From NCBI RefSeq assembly GCF_003634555.1, contig NZ_RBKS01000001.1, forward strand, positions 682,001 through 746,000: 64,000 bases of DNA, read 5' to 3'. The stretch comes from Frondihabitans australicus (GTDB taxonomy: Bacteria; Actinomycetota; Actinomycetes; Actinomycetales; Microbacteriaceae). The notes under the pieces are model-generated. The model saw only the letters and a program-made list of their open reading frames with translations, searched no databases and had not been told where the DNA came from. This document shows positions 42,313 through 50,548 of the stretch, one piece after another; position 1 is the stretch's first letter, and every line of letters starts with the position of its first letter. Made by a program: the position numbers and the translations under genes.

Positions 42313-43071
42313 GTGCGCCCTGCTTCCACTCTCGTCCCTCCCATGGCGAGCATCCCCACCGCCTGGCTCGAGCCCGTCGTCGAGGCGGCCGTCGACGGCA
42401 TCGAGAGCCCCGCGCGCGTCGCCGCGGCCCTCGCGGCCGCGATCGGCGCCGACCAGGTGCTCACTGCCGACGTCGACTTCGCGGCCGGCGTCTACGTCGT
42501 CGAAGACCCGCGATTTCCCGGCAGCCGGTACGACGCCGACGTCCTCCTCACCCCGGAGGGCATGCATCCGGCCGTCACGAGCTACCTCGACGACCTCGGC
42601 GACCGCTCGCCCCGACGTGTGTCCGACATCCTGACCGACCGTGAATGGCTCGCGACGGTCGCATACCAGCAGGTGTTCCGCGCCTCGCGGGCGCGCTACC
42701 AGCTCAGTCTCGTCACCGAGCTCACGCCGCCGAACATCGGGCGCGGCTGGGTGCTCACCCGGTCGAGCCGCGACTTCTCGGACGCCGACGTCGAGATGGC
42801 CGCGCGAATCCTGCCGGCGCTGGCCGTCACCGCCGCTCTCGCACGGAGCGTGGCGGCGAAGAAGGCGGCGCCGGCGATCCTCACCTGGCGCGAGTCCGAG
42901 ATCCTGCTCTGCCTCTCCCTCGGCGCGTCGGCGGAGGAGACCGGGGCGGAGCTGCACATCAGCCCCCGCACCGTGCGCAAGCACCTCGAGAACATCTACC
43001 GGAAGCTCGAGTGCCACGACCGGATCCACGCCCTGCGGAAGGCGCGCGACCTCGGGATCCTCGGTCCGTAG
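42313..43071 (+). CDS. LuxR-type helix-turn-helix transcriptional regulator
   Basis: 252 residues. The C-terminal 65 residues are a LuxR/GerE DNA-binding domain: LTWRESEILLCLSLGASAEETGAELHISPRTVRKHLENIYRKLECHDRIHAL. The N-terminal region (about 10-170) may be a GAF/PAS-like sensor, not identified. There are no receiver-domain aspartates, so it is not a classical response regulator. GTG 42313 has AGAGGTG at proper distance; ATG 42343 lacks one. It stands alone, 164 bp after the hydrolase, with an unstructured G+C-rich leader. Confidence 0.85.
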   Translation: MRPASTLVPPMASIPTAWLEPVVEAAVDGIESPARVAAALAAAIGADQVLTADVDFAAGVYVVEDPRFPGSRYDADVLLTPEGMHPAVTSYLDDLGDRSPRRVSDILTDREWLATVAYQQVFRASRARYQLSLVTELTPPNIGRGWVLTRSSRDFSDADVEMAARILPALAVTAALARSVAAKKAAPAILTWRESEILLCLSLGASAEETGAELHISPRTVRKHLENIYRKLECHDRIHALRKARDLGILGP

Positions 43072-43090
43072 CCCCGGCCGCGGACGGCGA

Positions 43091-43124
43091 GAGGCCCCGC
43101 CCAGCAGATGCTGAGCGGGGCCTC
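43091..43124. terminator. Strong bidirectional hairpin terminator
   Basis: Outer arms GAGGCCCCGC and GCGGGGCCTC (10 bp), then after one C-A mismatch an inner stem CAGCA/TGCTG with a 2-nt loop. It lies between the convergent LuxR-type and MFS exporter genes. Confidence 0.8.
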
Positions 43125-43144
43125 CCACGGCGGATCGCGGTGCG

Positions 43145-45127
43145 TCAGACCTCGACGCCGGCGATCGCGGCCTGCGTCTGGACCTCGGCGGTCGCGGGCT
43201 GGCCGTCGGCGACCTCCTGCAGGGCCGACTGCTTGCGCAGCGGCGGCACCTTGAAGAACCAGGAGAGCACGAAGGCCAGCAGGATCACGGCGAGACCCAC
43301 CCAGTAGATCGTCACGGCCGAGTTGTTGAACCCCGTGAGGAACGGACGGGTGAGGCGCTTGTCGGCGCCGTTGAGGTACGACGTGTCGCTCGTGTCGGAC
43401 GTCGACGTGGCGCTCGAGGAGCCGGACGACTTGTTGATCTGCTTGATGATCGTCGGCGCCACCTCCTTCACGACGGCCTGGCGCTGCGACGCGTTCGAGT
43501 AGTCGATCGCGAGCTTGCCGTCGATCACGCTGGCGTTCGCCTTGGTGGCCGCGGCCTGCAGGGCGGCGGTCTGGGCGGGGCCGGCGGGCACCTGCGAGGT
43601 GATCTGCGTCGTCGCCTTGTCGAGGTTCGCCTGGATGCTCTTCTCGATCGGGGAGACGATCGGGGTCCAGATCTGCTTCATGACGCCCTTGTTCTCGGAC
43701 GCCGTGGCGACGGCCGGGTTCATGGCGGCGTTGAGCGCGCTCGTCAGGTCGGTCTTGTTCGCGGTCGCCGAGGCGATGTTGCCGCCCAGGATCGAGAACA
43801 GCACCGACAGCAGGACGGCCGTGCCCAGCGTTCCGCCGATCTGGCGGAAGAACGTGGCGGACGACGTCGCCACACCCATGTCGCGCGGGGCGACCGAGTT
43901 CTGGCTGGCGAGGGTGATGGTCTGCATCAGCTGGCCGATGCCGAGGCCGATGAAGAACATGCCGATCATGAGGAACCACAGCGGCTTGTCGATCGTCATG
44001 AAGGTGAGGACGACGTAGCCGACCGCGGTGAACGCGGTGCCGATCACCGGGAAGATCCGGTAGCGGCCGGTGCGCGACACGATCTGACCCGAGACGATCG
44101 ACGAGATCATCAGGCCGCCGATCATCGGCAGCGTGGCGAAGCCCGACTCGGTCGGCGTGAGGCCGGTGACGATCTGCAGGTACAGCGGGATCGTCAGCAT
44201 GGCGCCGAACATCGCGAAGCCGACCAGGAAGCCGAGCAGCGTGGCCATCGAGAAGACGCCCGAGCGGAACAGCTTCAGCGGGATGATCGCGTTGTCCTTC
44301 ATGACCGTCTCGACGATCAGGAAGCCGATCAGGCCGAGGCCGCCGAGGACGAAGCAGGCGATGGTGCCGACCGAGGTCCAGCCCCAGGTGCGGCCCTGCT
44401 CGGCCGCGAGGAGCAGCGGGACGAGCGTGACGATGACGAGCGAGGCGCCCCACCAGTCGATGACCGGCTTGGCCTTCTTGTCGAACTTCGGCAGGTGCAG
44501 GAACGCGATGACCATGAGCAGCGCGACGATGCCGATCGGCACGTTGATGAGGAAGACCCAGCGCCATCCGGTGATGAAGAGGATCTGGCTCGCACCCGAG
44601 AAGACGCCGCCGATCAGCGGGCCGATGACGCTCGAGATGCCGAAGACGGCCAGGAAGTAGCCCTGGTACTTCGCACGCTCGCGGGGAGCGAGGATGTCGC
44701 CCATGATGGCGAGCGGCAGCGACATGAGCGCGCCGGCGCCGATGCCCTGGAAGCCGCGGAAGGCGGCGAGCATGATCATCGACGACGAGAACGACGACAG
44801 CAGCGAGCCGACGATGAACACCGAGATGCCGAAGATGTAGAGCGGGCGGCGGCCGAAGATGTCGGAGAGCTTGCCGTAGATCGGCGTGGTGATCGTCGAG
44901 GCGATCAGGTACGCCGTGGTGACCCAGGCCTGCTGGTTGAGGCCGTGGAGGTCGTCGCCGATCGTGCGGATGGCGGTGCCGACGACGGTCTGGTCGAGGG
45001 CGGAGAGGAACATGCCGGCCATGAGGCCGTAGATCACGAGCAGGATCTGACGGTGAGTCATCACCGGCTTCCTGCTGGCAGCCTCGGAGCTGCCGTGCGC
45101 CCGGGTGGGCGCGGAGACGTCTGACAT
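43145..45127 (-). CDS. MFS multidrug exporter, DHA2 (EmrB/QacA) family, 14 transmembrane segments
   Basis: 660 residues. It begins ILLVIYGLMAGMFLSALDQTVVGTAIRTIGDDLHG, with the DHA2 motif A signature GKLSDIFGRRPLYIFGI and the motif C region GPLIGGVFSG. Between TM13 and TM14 is an extracytoplasmic insertion of about 165 residues (Ala/Thr/Asn/Lys-rich), as in a subset of actinobacterial relatives. It should export drugs or hydrophobic cations with proton exchange. ATG 45127 with GAAGGA 6-11 nt upstream is chosen; the frame is open far upstream. Repeated TTGCG/CGCAA elements precede it. Confidence 0.93.
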   Translation of the reverse strand: MSDVSAPTRAHGSSEAASRKPVMTHRQILLVIYGLMAGMFLSALDQTVVGTAIRTIGDDLHGLNQQAWVTTAYLIASTITTPIYGKLSDIFGRRPLYIFGISVFIVGSLLSSFSSSMIMLAAFRGFQGIGAGALMSLPLAIMGDILAPRERAKYQGYFLAVFGISSVIGPLIGGVFSGASQILFITGWRWVFLINVPIGIVALLMVIAFLHLPKFDKKAKPVIDWWGASLVIVTLVPLLLAAEQGRTWGWTSVGTIACFVLGGLGLIGFLIVETVMKDNAIIPLKLFRSGVFSMATLLGFLVGFAMFGAMLTIPLYLQIVTGLTPTESGFATLPMIGGLMISSIVSGQIVSRTGRYRIFPVIGTAFTAVGYVVLTFMTIDKPLWFLMIGMFFIGLGIGQLMQTITLASQNSVAPRDMGVATSSATFFRQIGGTLGTAVLLSVLFSILGGNIASATANKTDLTSALNAAMNPAVATASENKGVMKQIWTPIVSPIEKSIQANLDKATTQITSQVPAGPAQTAALQAAATKANASVIDGKLAIDYSNASQRQAVVKEVAPTIIKQINKSSGSSSATSTSDTSDTSYLNGADKRLTRPFLTGFNNSAVTIYWVGLAVILLAFVLSWFFKVPPLRKQSALQEVADGQPATAEVQTQAAIAGVEV

Positions 45128-45222
45128 TGCGGTCCTTCGGCGTGGTGGGTGAAACGAGCGTGGTGCGTGTGGGGAGGCGGCAGGGGTGCCGGTGTGCGCC
45201 GAGTGACAGCGAGACCGCCTCT

Positions 45223-45252
45223 TTGCGCCTCCGCAATTTTGCAACAACGCAA
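45223..45252. promoter_or_regulatory. Putative operator repeats TTGC(G)/(C)GCAA upstream of the MFS gene
   Basis: TTGCG-CCTC-CGCAA (45223-45236) and TTGC-N6-GCAA (45239-45252) lie about 95-125 bp before the exporter start in an A/T-richer stretch of the 235-bp divergent gap. The geometry suggests two dimer sites for a repressor not encoded next to it. Confidence 0.45.
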
Positions 45253-45362
45253 GATTACACGCCTTGCAGGAATTCGTCGAGTTCTCCGGCGACGAATTCG
45301 ACCGCGATTTGCGAGCGGTCGCCGTGTGGGCGCAGGAGGTGTGCCGTCGGTGCGCGGATCGC

Positions 45363-47135
45363 TCAGGTGGCGGTGATCGTGTTCGACGCGAGTGGCTGTG
45401 CGCCGGATCCTGCGGCATTGGATGCGATCACCACGAACCAGTACTTGGCACCCTTTTTCAGTCCGCCGATCGTGAGCGTCGTCGACGTGCCGGTGACGGG
45501 CGTGCCGCCGTAGGGCGAGGAGAGGCGATAGCTCGTGATGGGCAGTCCGCCGGTGCTGGTCGGGGGAGTGAACGTGACCGTGGCCGTCCCGTTCGGCCCG
45601 GCGACGGCGTGCAGCGCGGTCGGGGCTCCCGGTGCGGTCACGACGGTCGGTGCGGTGCCGAAAGTCTTCTCGGTGACGGCGCTCACGTTTCCGCTCGTGT
45701 CGACGTCGAAGAGCGCGACGGTGTACTGCTCGTTCGCCTGCAGCGCCGGGAGGGCCGCGCTCGCGCCGCTGACGGTCAAAGGCGTCCCGCTCGTCACCGT
45801 CGCACCGCGGCCGTCGCCTTCGACGAGTCGGGCGACGACGTAGGACGAGTCACTCGACGTCGAGGCCTTCCACGTGGCCTTCGTCGACGAGACGGTGAGT
45901 GCCGTCGTCGCGGCAGGGGCCGTGGTGTCGCTCCGGTACTGCCAGAGCACGCTGCCCGTCTGCACGTGCGGGTCGGAATCGCACGTCTGGCTGAACGTGA
46001 CATCGGCCATCGTGGCGAAGCCGGTCGCATCCGTCGTGAACGCCTTGACGTCTTCGCTGCCGGTCGTGTCGCAGCCGAGGCTGTGCACAGTCGCCCGCAC
46101 GCCGTAGCCGTTCAGATCGAGGATGTAGCCCGTCTTCCGACTGCCGAGAGGAAGCGTGCCGTAGTTCGGGGCCTCGAGAACCACGTTCGCGATCTCGTCG
46201 CCGGTGCTCGGATCGTCCGCCTCGAACGAGTACTCGCCGCCGTGCGCCTCGTACATCGCGGCCTTGCCGGCCACCGCGGACGTCGTGACGCCCTTGTCGA
46301 CCGGGTCGGAGCCGCCGACGGTGATCGACGAAGTGCCGAGGTATGCCGTTCCCGACAGTGACACCGTCTCGGTCGTCGTTCCCACAGGAATCGTCAGCGC
46401 CGCGTCAGCGGGTCCGCCCGTCGTCGGGCTGAAGCCGATGAGGAGCGAGCAGGTGGCTCCGGCCGCGAGCGAGGCACCGCACGTGCTCTGCGAGACTCGG
46501 TACGCGGCGTGAGACTGCCCCGACGTGACGGGCGTCCCGAGGGCGACCTTGGAGGTGCCCGTGTTGTGCAGCGTCTCCACGGAAGTGAGCGCGGGCGAGC
46601 CGACAAACGACTCCGGGAAGACGATGTGGCGCGAGCCGACGATGACGGCCGACGCCGACTCGTTCTCGCCGAAGCGGAACTCGCCCACGCCCTCGATCAC
46701 CGCGTCGAACCGGGTGATCGTTCCGTCGGTCGGGCTCGATGCGACGTCAAGAACGTCCATGATGTCGCCCGGGGCGTGCGGCGCTGCGTCGGCAAGAGGT
46801 ACGAGGGTCGTGTCGTCGCCTCCGGGGTACAGGTACGTGCCTGCTACGAGTGGCTTGCCGACGGGCGGAGCGACGTTGAACTGAAGGAAGGAGCCCTTCG
46901 GCGTGGCGGTGGCGAGGATTCCGCGGGTCGTGTCGGCGTAGCTGAAGGTGAAGCCCGAGTCGGCGAACGACTGCGCACCCGCCACGTAGGGGTTCGCAGC
47001 CGCGAGCTGGATGATCGCGTTCGGCTTCGTGATCACGGGCGCGGACGCCTGCGCGACGCCGGCCGAGCTCAGTCCGACGGCCGCCAGGGCGCCGGCGGTG
47101 ATGGCAACAGCCGCCACCAGAGTGGTTCTCTTCAT
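45363..47135 (-). CDS. Secreted protein with choice-of-anchor and fibronectin type III domains
   Basis: 590 residues. Signal peptide (KRTTLVAAVAITAGALAAVGLSSAGVAQAS). An N-terminal region (about 30-180) I do not recognise; then a choice-of-anchor/ASH-like domain (about 180-270, HNTGTSKVALGTPVTSG, CGASLAAGATCSLLIGFSP); an extracellular region; and a C-terminal FN3 domain (about 495-590: APGAPTALHAVAGPNGTATVTFTPP). FN3 often marks extracellular binding or spacer modules. There is no sortase motif or transmembrane anchor, so it is predicted to be released. AGAGGGA lies 7-13 nt before ATG 47135. Confidence 0.82.
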   Translation of the reverse strand: MKRTTLVAAVAITAGALAAVGLSSAGVAQASAPVITKPNAIIQLAAANPYVAGAQSFADSGFTFSYADTTRGILATATPKGSFLQFNVAPPVGKPLVAGTYLYPGGDDTTLVPLADAAPHAPGDIMDVLDVASSPTDGTITRFDAVIEGVGEFRFGENESASAVIVGSRHIVFPESFVGSPALTSVETLHNTGTSKVALGTPVTSGQSHAAYRVSQSTCGASLAAGATCSLLIGFSPTTGGPADAALTIPVGTTTETVSLSGTAYLGTSSITVGGSDPVDKGVTTSAVAGKAAMYEAHGGEYSFEADDPSTGDEIANVVLEAPNYGTLPLGSRKTGYILDLNGYGVRATVHSLGCDTTGSEDVKAFTTDATGFATMADVTFSQTCDSDPHVQTGSVLWQYRSDTTAPAATTALTVSSTKATWKASTSSDSSYVVARLVEGDGRGATVTSGTPLTVSGASAALPALQANEQYTVALFDVDTSGNVSAVTEKTFGTAPTVVTAPGAPTALHAVAGPNGTATVTFTPPTSTGGLPITSYRLSSPYGGTPVTGTSTTLTIGGLKKGAKYWFVVIASNAAGSGAQPLASNTITAT

Positions 47136-47316
47136 CGTGATCCCTCTCCGCCGTCCGGGCGGCGGGCCCCTGTGCAGGATCAAGCGACTCTGCTCCTGGC
47201 TGAACTTTATTGCGCAGTGTGCACGTCGTCGGGTGGAACAGGGGTGAGATCGGGGGTGGAACCGCTCTGTGCGACGGTCGAGCGGCACGGACGGCTCCGG
47301 CTCGTGGCGGTGCGCC

Positions 47317-47322
47317 TACAGT
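47317..47322 (+). promoter_or_regulatory. -10 box of a probable leaderless transcript
   Basis: TACAGT ends 6 nt before GTG 47329. No ribosome site is present before this start. Confidence 0.5.
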
Positions 47323-47328
47323 GGCCGG

Positions 47329-48018
47329 GTGAGCACAGGCGACGATCGGCGACGGCGGCTGCAGGAGGCGGCCTTCGGCGGCGACGCCACCGACGAGCAG
47401 CGCCGTTTCGCCGCTGCCGAGCTACGGCGCCTCGCGAAGAGCCCCACCGGGTCGCAGGAGCCGGTCCCTCCCGCGCCACGACGCACGTGGCCGATCATCG
47501 TCGCCACGGCGGTCGTGGCGCTGGCGGTGGGCGCGGGCGCCGGCTGGGCGGTGGGGCACGCCGGGCGGGGCGGGCCCGTGGCGGCGTCGGCCCCGTCGGC
47601 GTCCGGCGATCCTGCGGCCACGTCGCGGCTCGAGGGCGGGGACCCGGCCGTCGTGCCGTCCGCGCAGACCCGGGAGGCCGCCGCCGACGCCCTGCTGGCG
47701 ACGTCGAGGTCGTCGTCGGACGCCCTTCCGTCGCCCGCCAGCACCGACGGCCGCATCGTCGCCGCGACGAGCCACCTCGTCACGACGAGCGCGCAGGGGG
47801 AGCGGCTCTACATCGCGCGGCGATCCGGTGCCGCGGGCGGATTCTGCTTCGTGACCGTCTCGGACGACCACTCGTTCGGCGAGACGTCGGAGAACGCCAC
47901 GTGCACCTCGCCGGCGAGCTTCGATCAGCGTGGGCTGACGCTCGCCTCCGCCGGCTACACCGCCGTGTGGGCGGGCGGGAAGGTGAGCGTCACCGTCACG
48001 AACGGGTCGGGCGGCTAG
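47329..48018 (+). CDS. Membrane-anchored protein of unknown function
   Basis: 229 residues. An Arg-rich cytoplasmic N-terminus (STGDDRRRRLQEAAFGGDATDEQRRFAAAELRRL) that includes a charged helix, one transmembrane helix (RTWPIIVATAVVALAVGAGAGWAVGH), an Ala/Ser/Pro linker, and a C-terminal domain of about 100 residues with two cysteines (GGFCFVTVSDDHS, NATCTSP). I do not recognise the family. GTG start with leaderless-type -10. Convergent with the following hypothetical gene. Confidence 0.68.
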   Translation: MSTGDDRRRRLQEAAFGGDATDEQRRFAAAELRRLAKSPTGSQEPVPPAPRRTWPIIVATAVVALAVGAGAGWAVGHAGRGGPVAASAPSASGDPAATSRLEGGDPAVVPSAQTREAAADALLATSRSSSDALPSPASTDGRIVAATSHLVTTSAQGERLYIARRSGAAGGFCFVTVSDDHSFGETSENATCTSPASFDQRGLTLASAGYTAVWAGGKVSVTVTNGSGG

Positions 48019-48045
48019 CTCGCCGGACTCCCACTCGAGGCGTCG

Positions 48046-48453
48046 CTACAGGGCGGCGCGGGCCGTCTGGGCGTCACGCCACAGCGCCTCCGCCCGGTCG
48101 CGGTCGAGCCGCTGGCCGTGCGACATGAGGTCGTGCACGACGTCGCCTTTCGTGGCGCCGCACCACGTGGCGCCCGTGCCGCGGCAGGTGCATCGCTCGT
48201 CGTCGCCGTCGACGAACGACGCTGCGGGTTGACGCTGGAGGCCCGGGTGCGGGTCGGCGGCGAGGGCGCGGCAGGGCGGGACGACCACCGGCGGCTCGGA
48301 CGTTGCCTCGGAGAGCGCTGCCGCTGCTCCTGCGCCCATCACCCGCCGCATGAAGCGCACGTTCTCGCCGAACTGCCGTGCGAACCGTGTCCGCCCGACC
48401 GCCTTGGCGACCTTCGCCGAGCGCAGGGCCGCCTGGTCGAGTCTTTCGCCCAT
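48046..48453 (-). CDS. Hypothetical protein with C-terminal cysteine motif
   Basis: 135 residues. Arg/Lys-rich N-terminus (LRSAKVAKAVGRTRFARQFGENVRFMRRVMGAG), an Ala/Pro middle, and RCTCRGTGATWCGATKGD near the C-terminus, with three cysteines (C-x-C-x8-C). These might bind a metal, but the pattern matches no family I know. Strong GAGGAGG ribosome site 6-12 nt before ATG 48453 supports it as real. Divergent from the AbiEi-like gene at 48632. Confidence 0.6.
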   Translation of the reverse strand: MGERLDQAALRSAKVAKAVGRTRFARQFGENVRFMRRVMGAGAAAALSEATSEPPVVVPPCRALAADPHPGLQRQPAASFVDGDDERCTCRGTGATWCGATKGDVVHDLMSHGQRLDRDRAEALWRDAQTARAAL

Positions 48454-48631
48454 CCGTGCCTCCTCGTGCGGGTCGCGTGTCGTCGTCCGTTCCGACAGCA
48501 TACGTCGCGCACCCGGCGGTCCTGCCCGCGCCCGGTCGACGGTTCCTCCCCAGCGCGCCGGGATGTGCCGCTGTCCACAGGTCGGGGGCAGGGCGCAGGA
48601 TCGGGCGGCCGTCGCCCGCGATCCTGCACCC

Positions 48632-49594
48632 ATGCTCCACGATCTCGAGGTCGACTCTGCCGACGCCCTCCCACCCCTGCCCGCGCTCTTCCGCGCCTCC
48701 GTGCACGGCCCGGACTCGCGGGAGACCAGGCGGATCAGTCGCGGCGCGGCTTCGGCCGACTTCGTGATCGTCCACCCGGGCGTCGGCGTTCGCAGCGTCG
48801 ACTGGGCGGGACTCCGGCCACGCGAGCGGCATCGGCTGCACGTGCGTGCGGCGGCGGGATCGCTTCGGCCTCGGCTCGTGGCCTCGCATCGCTCCGCGGC
48901 GGCGATCCACGGCCTGCGAATGCTCGGACCGTGGCCGAAGCGCGTCCACTTCATCGACCCGCTCCGCACATCCGACCAGGCATGGTCGCGCGTCGTGAAG
49001 CACGCCGGCCCCCTCGACGACTGCGAGATCGAGGTCGTCGACGGCGTGCGGGTCACGACACTCGCCCGCACCCTGGTCGACCTCGCGCTGACGGAGCGAT
49101 TCGCGGGCGCGGTGATTCCGCTCGACGGAGGTCTGCGCCGTGCTGGTGTCTCGACGGAGTCCCTTCTCGACCTGGTGGCCGCGCGAGCCGTCGCGCGGGG
49201 TGTTTCGGCGGCCCGGGCAGCGATCGAGTTCGCGTCGCCGCAGTCCGACTCGGGCGGCGAGTCGTGGTGCCGGTGTCGTCTTCTCGAGCTCGGCGCGCCG
49301 ACGCCGGAGCTGCAGCACGTGTTCGGGCACGGCTGCGACCGGGTCGGTCCGGTCGACTTCTGGTGGGAGAAGCAGGGCGTCGTGCTCGAGTTCGACGGCG
49401 TCCAGAAGTACCTCGACGAGCGCTTCCGCAACGGGCTCTCGGCGGACGAGGTCGTCGTCCACGAGCGGAGGCGTGAGCGCAGGATTCTGGCGCGGCCCGA
49501 GGTCCGAGACGTGCGGCGCGCGGAATGGGGCGATGTCGTCGACATCAGGCGCCTGCGACGCCAGCTCGTCGAAGCCGGCGTCCCCGTGAAGTGA
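48632..49594 (+). CDS. AbiEi-like / DUF559-type hypothetical protein
   Basis: 320 residues. The N-terminal half resembles the AbiEi-type antitoxin and transcription-factor-like proteins of actinobacteria (motifs LPALFRASVHGPDSRETRRISRGAASADFVIVHPGV, VASHRSAAAIHGL, TTLARTLVDLAL). The C-terminal 100 residues have the VSR/DUF559-like nuclease pattern VDFWWEKQGVVLEFDGVQKY (Asp, Glu-x-Asp, Lys). Lone genes of this type are frequent in Microbacteriaceae and no paired AbiEii toxin is present. Not proven to be active nuclease. ATG 48632 lacks a clear ribosome site. Confidence 0.7.
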   Translation: MLHDLEVDSADALPPLPALFRASVHGPDSRETRRISRGAASADFVIVHPGVGVRSVDWAGLRPRERHRLHVRAAAGSLRPRLVASHRSAAAIHGLRMLGPWPKRVHFIDPLRTSDQAWSRVVKHAGPLDDCEIEVVDGVRVTTLARTLVDLALTERFAGAVIPLDGGLRRAGVSTESLLDLVAARAVARGVSAARAAIEFASPQSDSGGESWCRCRLLELGAPTPELQHVFGHGCDRVGPVDFWWEKQGVVLEFDGVQKYLDERFRNGLSADEVVVHERRRERRILARPEVRDVRRAEWGDVVDIRRLRRQLVEAGVPVK

Positions 49595-49632
49595 CTCGCC
49601 GCACCCGCCTTGCCGCTAGGCAGGAGAGCGCC

Positions 49633-49798
49633 TCGCCCCAGCACCAAATTTCGGACACAACACCGACAAGATCGTTGGAGTCGTGTCCGGAATTTGGGTG
49701 GGGGAGGAGGCGACTTCGCCCCAGCACCACATTCCGGACACAACTCCGACGAAAGTCGTGGAGTTGTGTCCGGAATTTGGGTGGGGGGGTGGGTGGAG
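49633..49798. repeat. Tandem 83-bp repeat, each copy a hairpin with GTGTCCGGAATTTGG core
   Basis: Two copies, offset by 83 bp (49633 and 49716), share TCGCCCCAGCACCA at the start and GTGTCCGGAATTTGGGTG near the end. Each copy is itself an inverted repeat: copy 1 pairs over 49644-49697 with several mismatches; copy 2 pairs ATTCCGGACACAACTCC (49731-49747) perfectly with its complement (49760-49776) and ends in a GAAA tetraloop hairpin. It lies between two convergent genes, so a terminator role is possible, but the duplication and length go beyond that. Confidence 0.85.
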
Positions 49799-49819
49799 GA
49801 GGAGGGGTGCGCGTGGCCG

Positions 49820-50548
49820 CTACGCCTCAGAGACCTGGCCCGCGTCGATACGCAGACGGCGCTCCGCCCGCGCGGCGACGGCCGAGTCGTGCGTCACGAT
49901 CACGAGCGTGAGCCCGCGGCTCGCCCACACGCCGAGCAGCAGCTCCATGATGTCGTCGCGCGTGCGCTCGTCGAGGCTGCCGGTCGGCTCGTCGGCCAGG
50001 AGCACGGTCGGCTCCTTGACGAGGGCCCGCGCGATCGCGACGCGCTGCTGCTGGCCGCCCGAGAGCTCCGACGGCAGATGGTCGGCCCGGGGTGCGAGGC
50101 CGACCGACTCCAGCGCGGCGTGCGCCCGGGCCTGCCGCTCTGGCCGGGAGAGCGTGCTCCAGGCGAACGCCGTCTCGACGTTCTCCGCGGCTGTCAGAGT
50201 GGGGATGAGGTTGAAGCCCTGGAACACGAACCCGATCTCGGTGCCGCGAATCCTGGCGAGGTCGCGGTCGCCCTGCGTCGACAGCTCGTTCCGGCCGAGC
50301 GCCACCCGGCCCGTCGTCGGCCGGTCGAGGGCGCCGAGCATCTGCAGGAGCGTCGACTTGCCCCCGCCGGTCGGGCCCTGGATCGCGACGGACTGCCCGC
50401 GAGGGATCGCGAGGTCGATGCCGCGCAGGGCCTCGACCGTGCGCTTCTTCTGCTGATAGGTCTTCGTCACCGCGGTGAGCGAGTACGCGAGCTCGACGGG
50501 GACGGGGGTCGCTGCGCCGGGAGCCGGCGTCAGCGTCACGCCGCTCAC
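49820..50548 (-). CDS. ABC transporter ATP-binding protein, MacB/LolD-type
   Basis: 242 residues. One nucleotide-binding domain: Walker [11 protein letters not shown]-loop GFVFQGFNL, signature LSGGQQQR, Walker [13 protein letters not shown], and VTHD with the switch His. The type matches MacB/FtsE-like ATPases that pair with FtsX-type permeases for extrusion, lipoprotein transport or antimicrobial resistance. GTG 50548 overlaps the permease stop (GTGA); a GTG at 50539 is in frame. It lies downstream of the permease in the same operon. Confidence 0.93.
   Translation of the reverse strand: MSGVTLTPAPGAATPVPVELAYSLTAVTKTYQQKKRTVEALRGIDLAIPRGQSVAIQGPTGGGKSTLLQMLGALDRPTTGRVALGRNELSTQGDRDLARIRGTEIGFVFQGFNLIPTLTAAENVETAFAWSTLSRPERQARAHAALESVGLAPRADHLPSELSGGQQQRVAIARALVKEPTVLLADEPTGSLDERTRDDIMELLLGVWASRGLTLVIVTHDSAVAARAERRLRIDAGQVSEA

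Noticed and set aside
48074-49462. Long minus-strand open frame over the AbiEi-like gene
   Set aside because: Arg/Pro-rich shadow; the plus-strand frame has the family motifs, and the real minus-strand gene ends at 48453.
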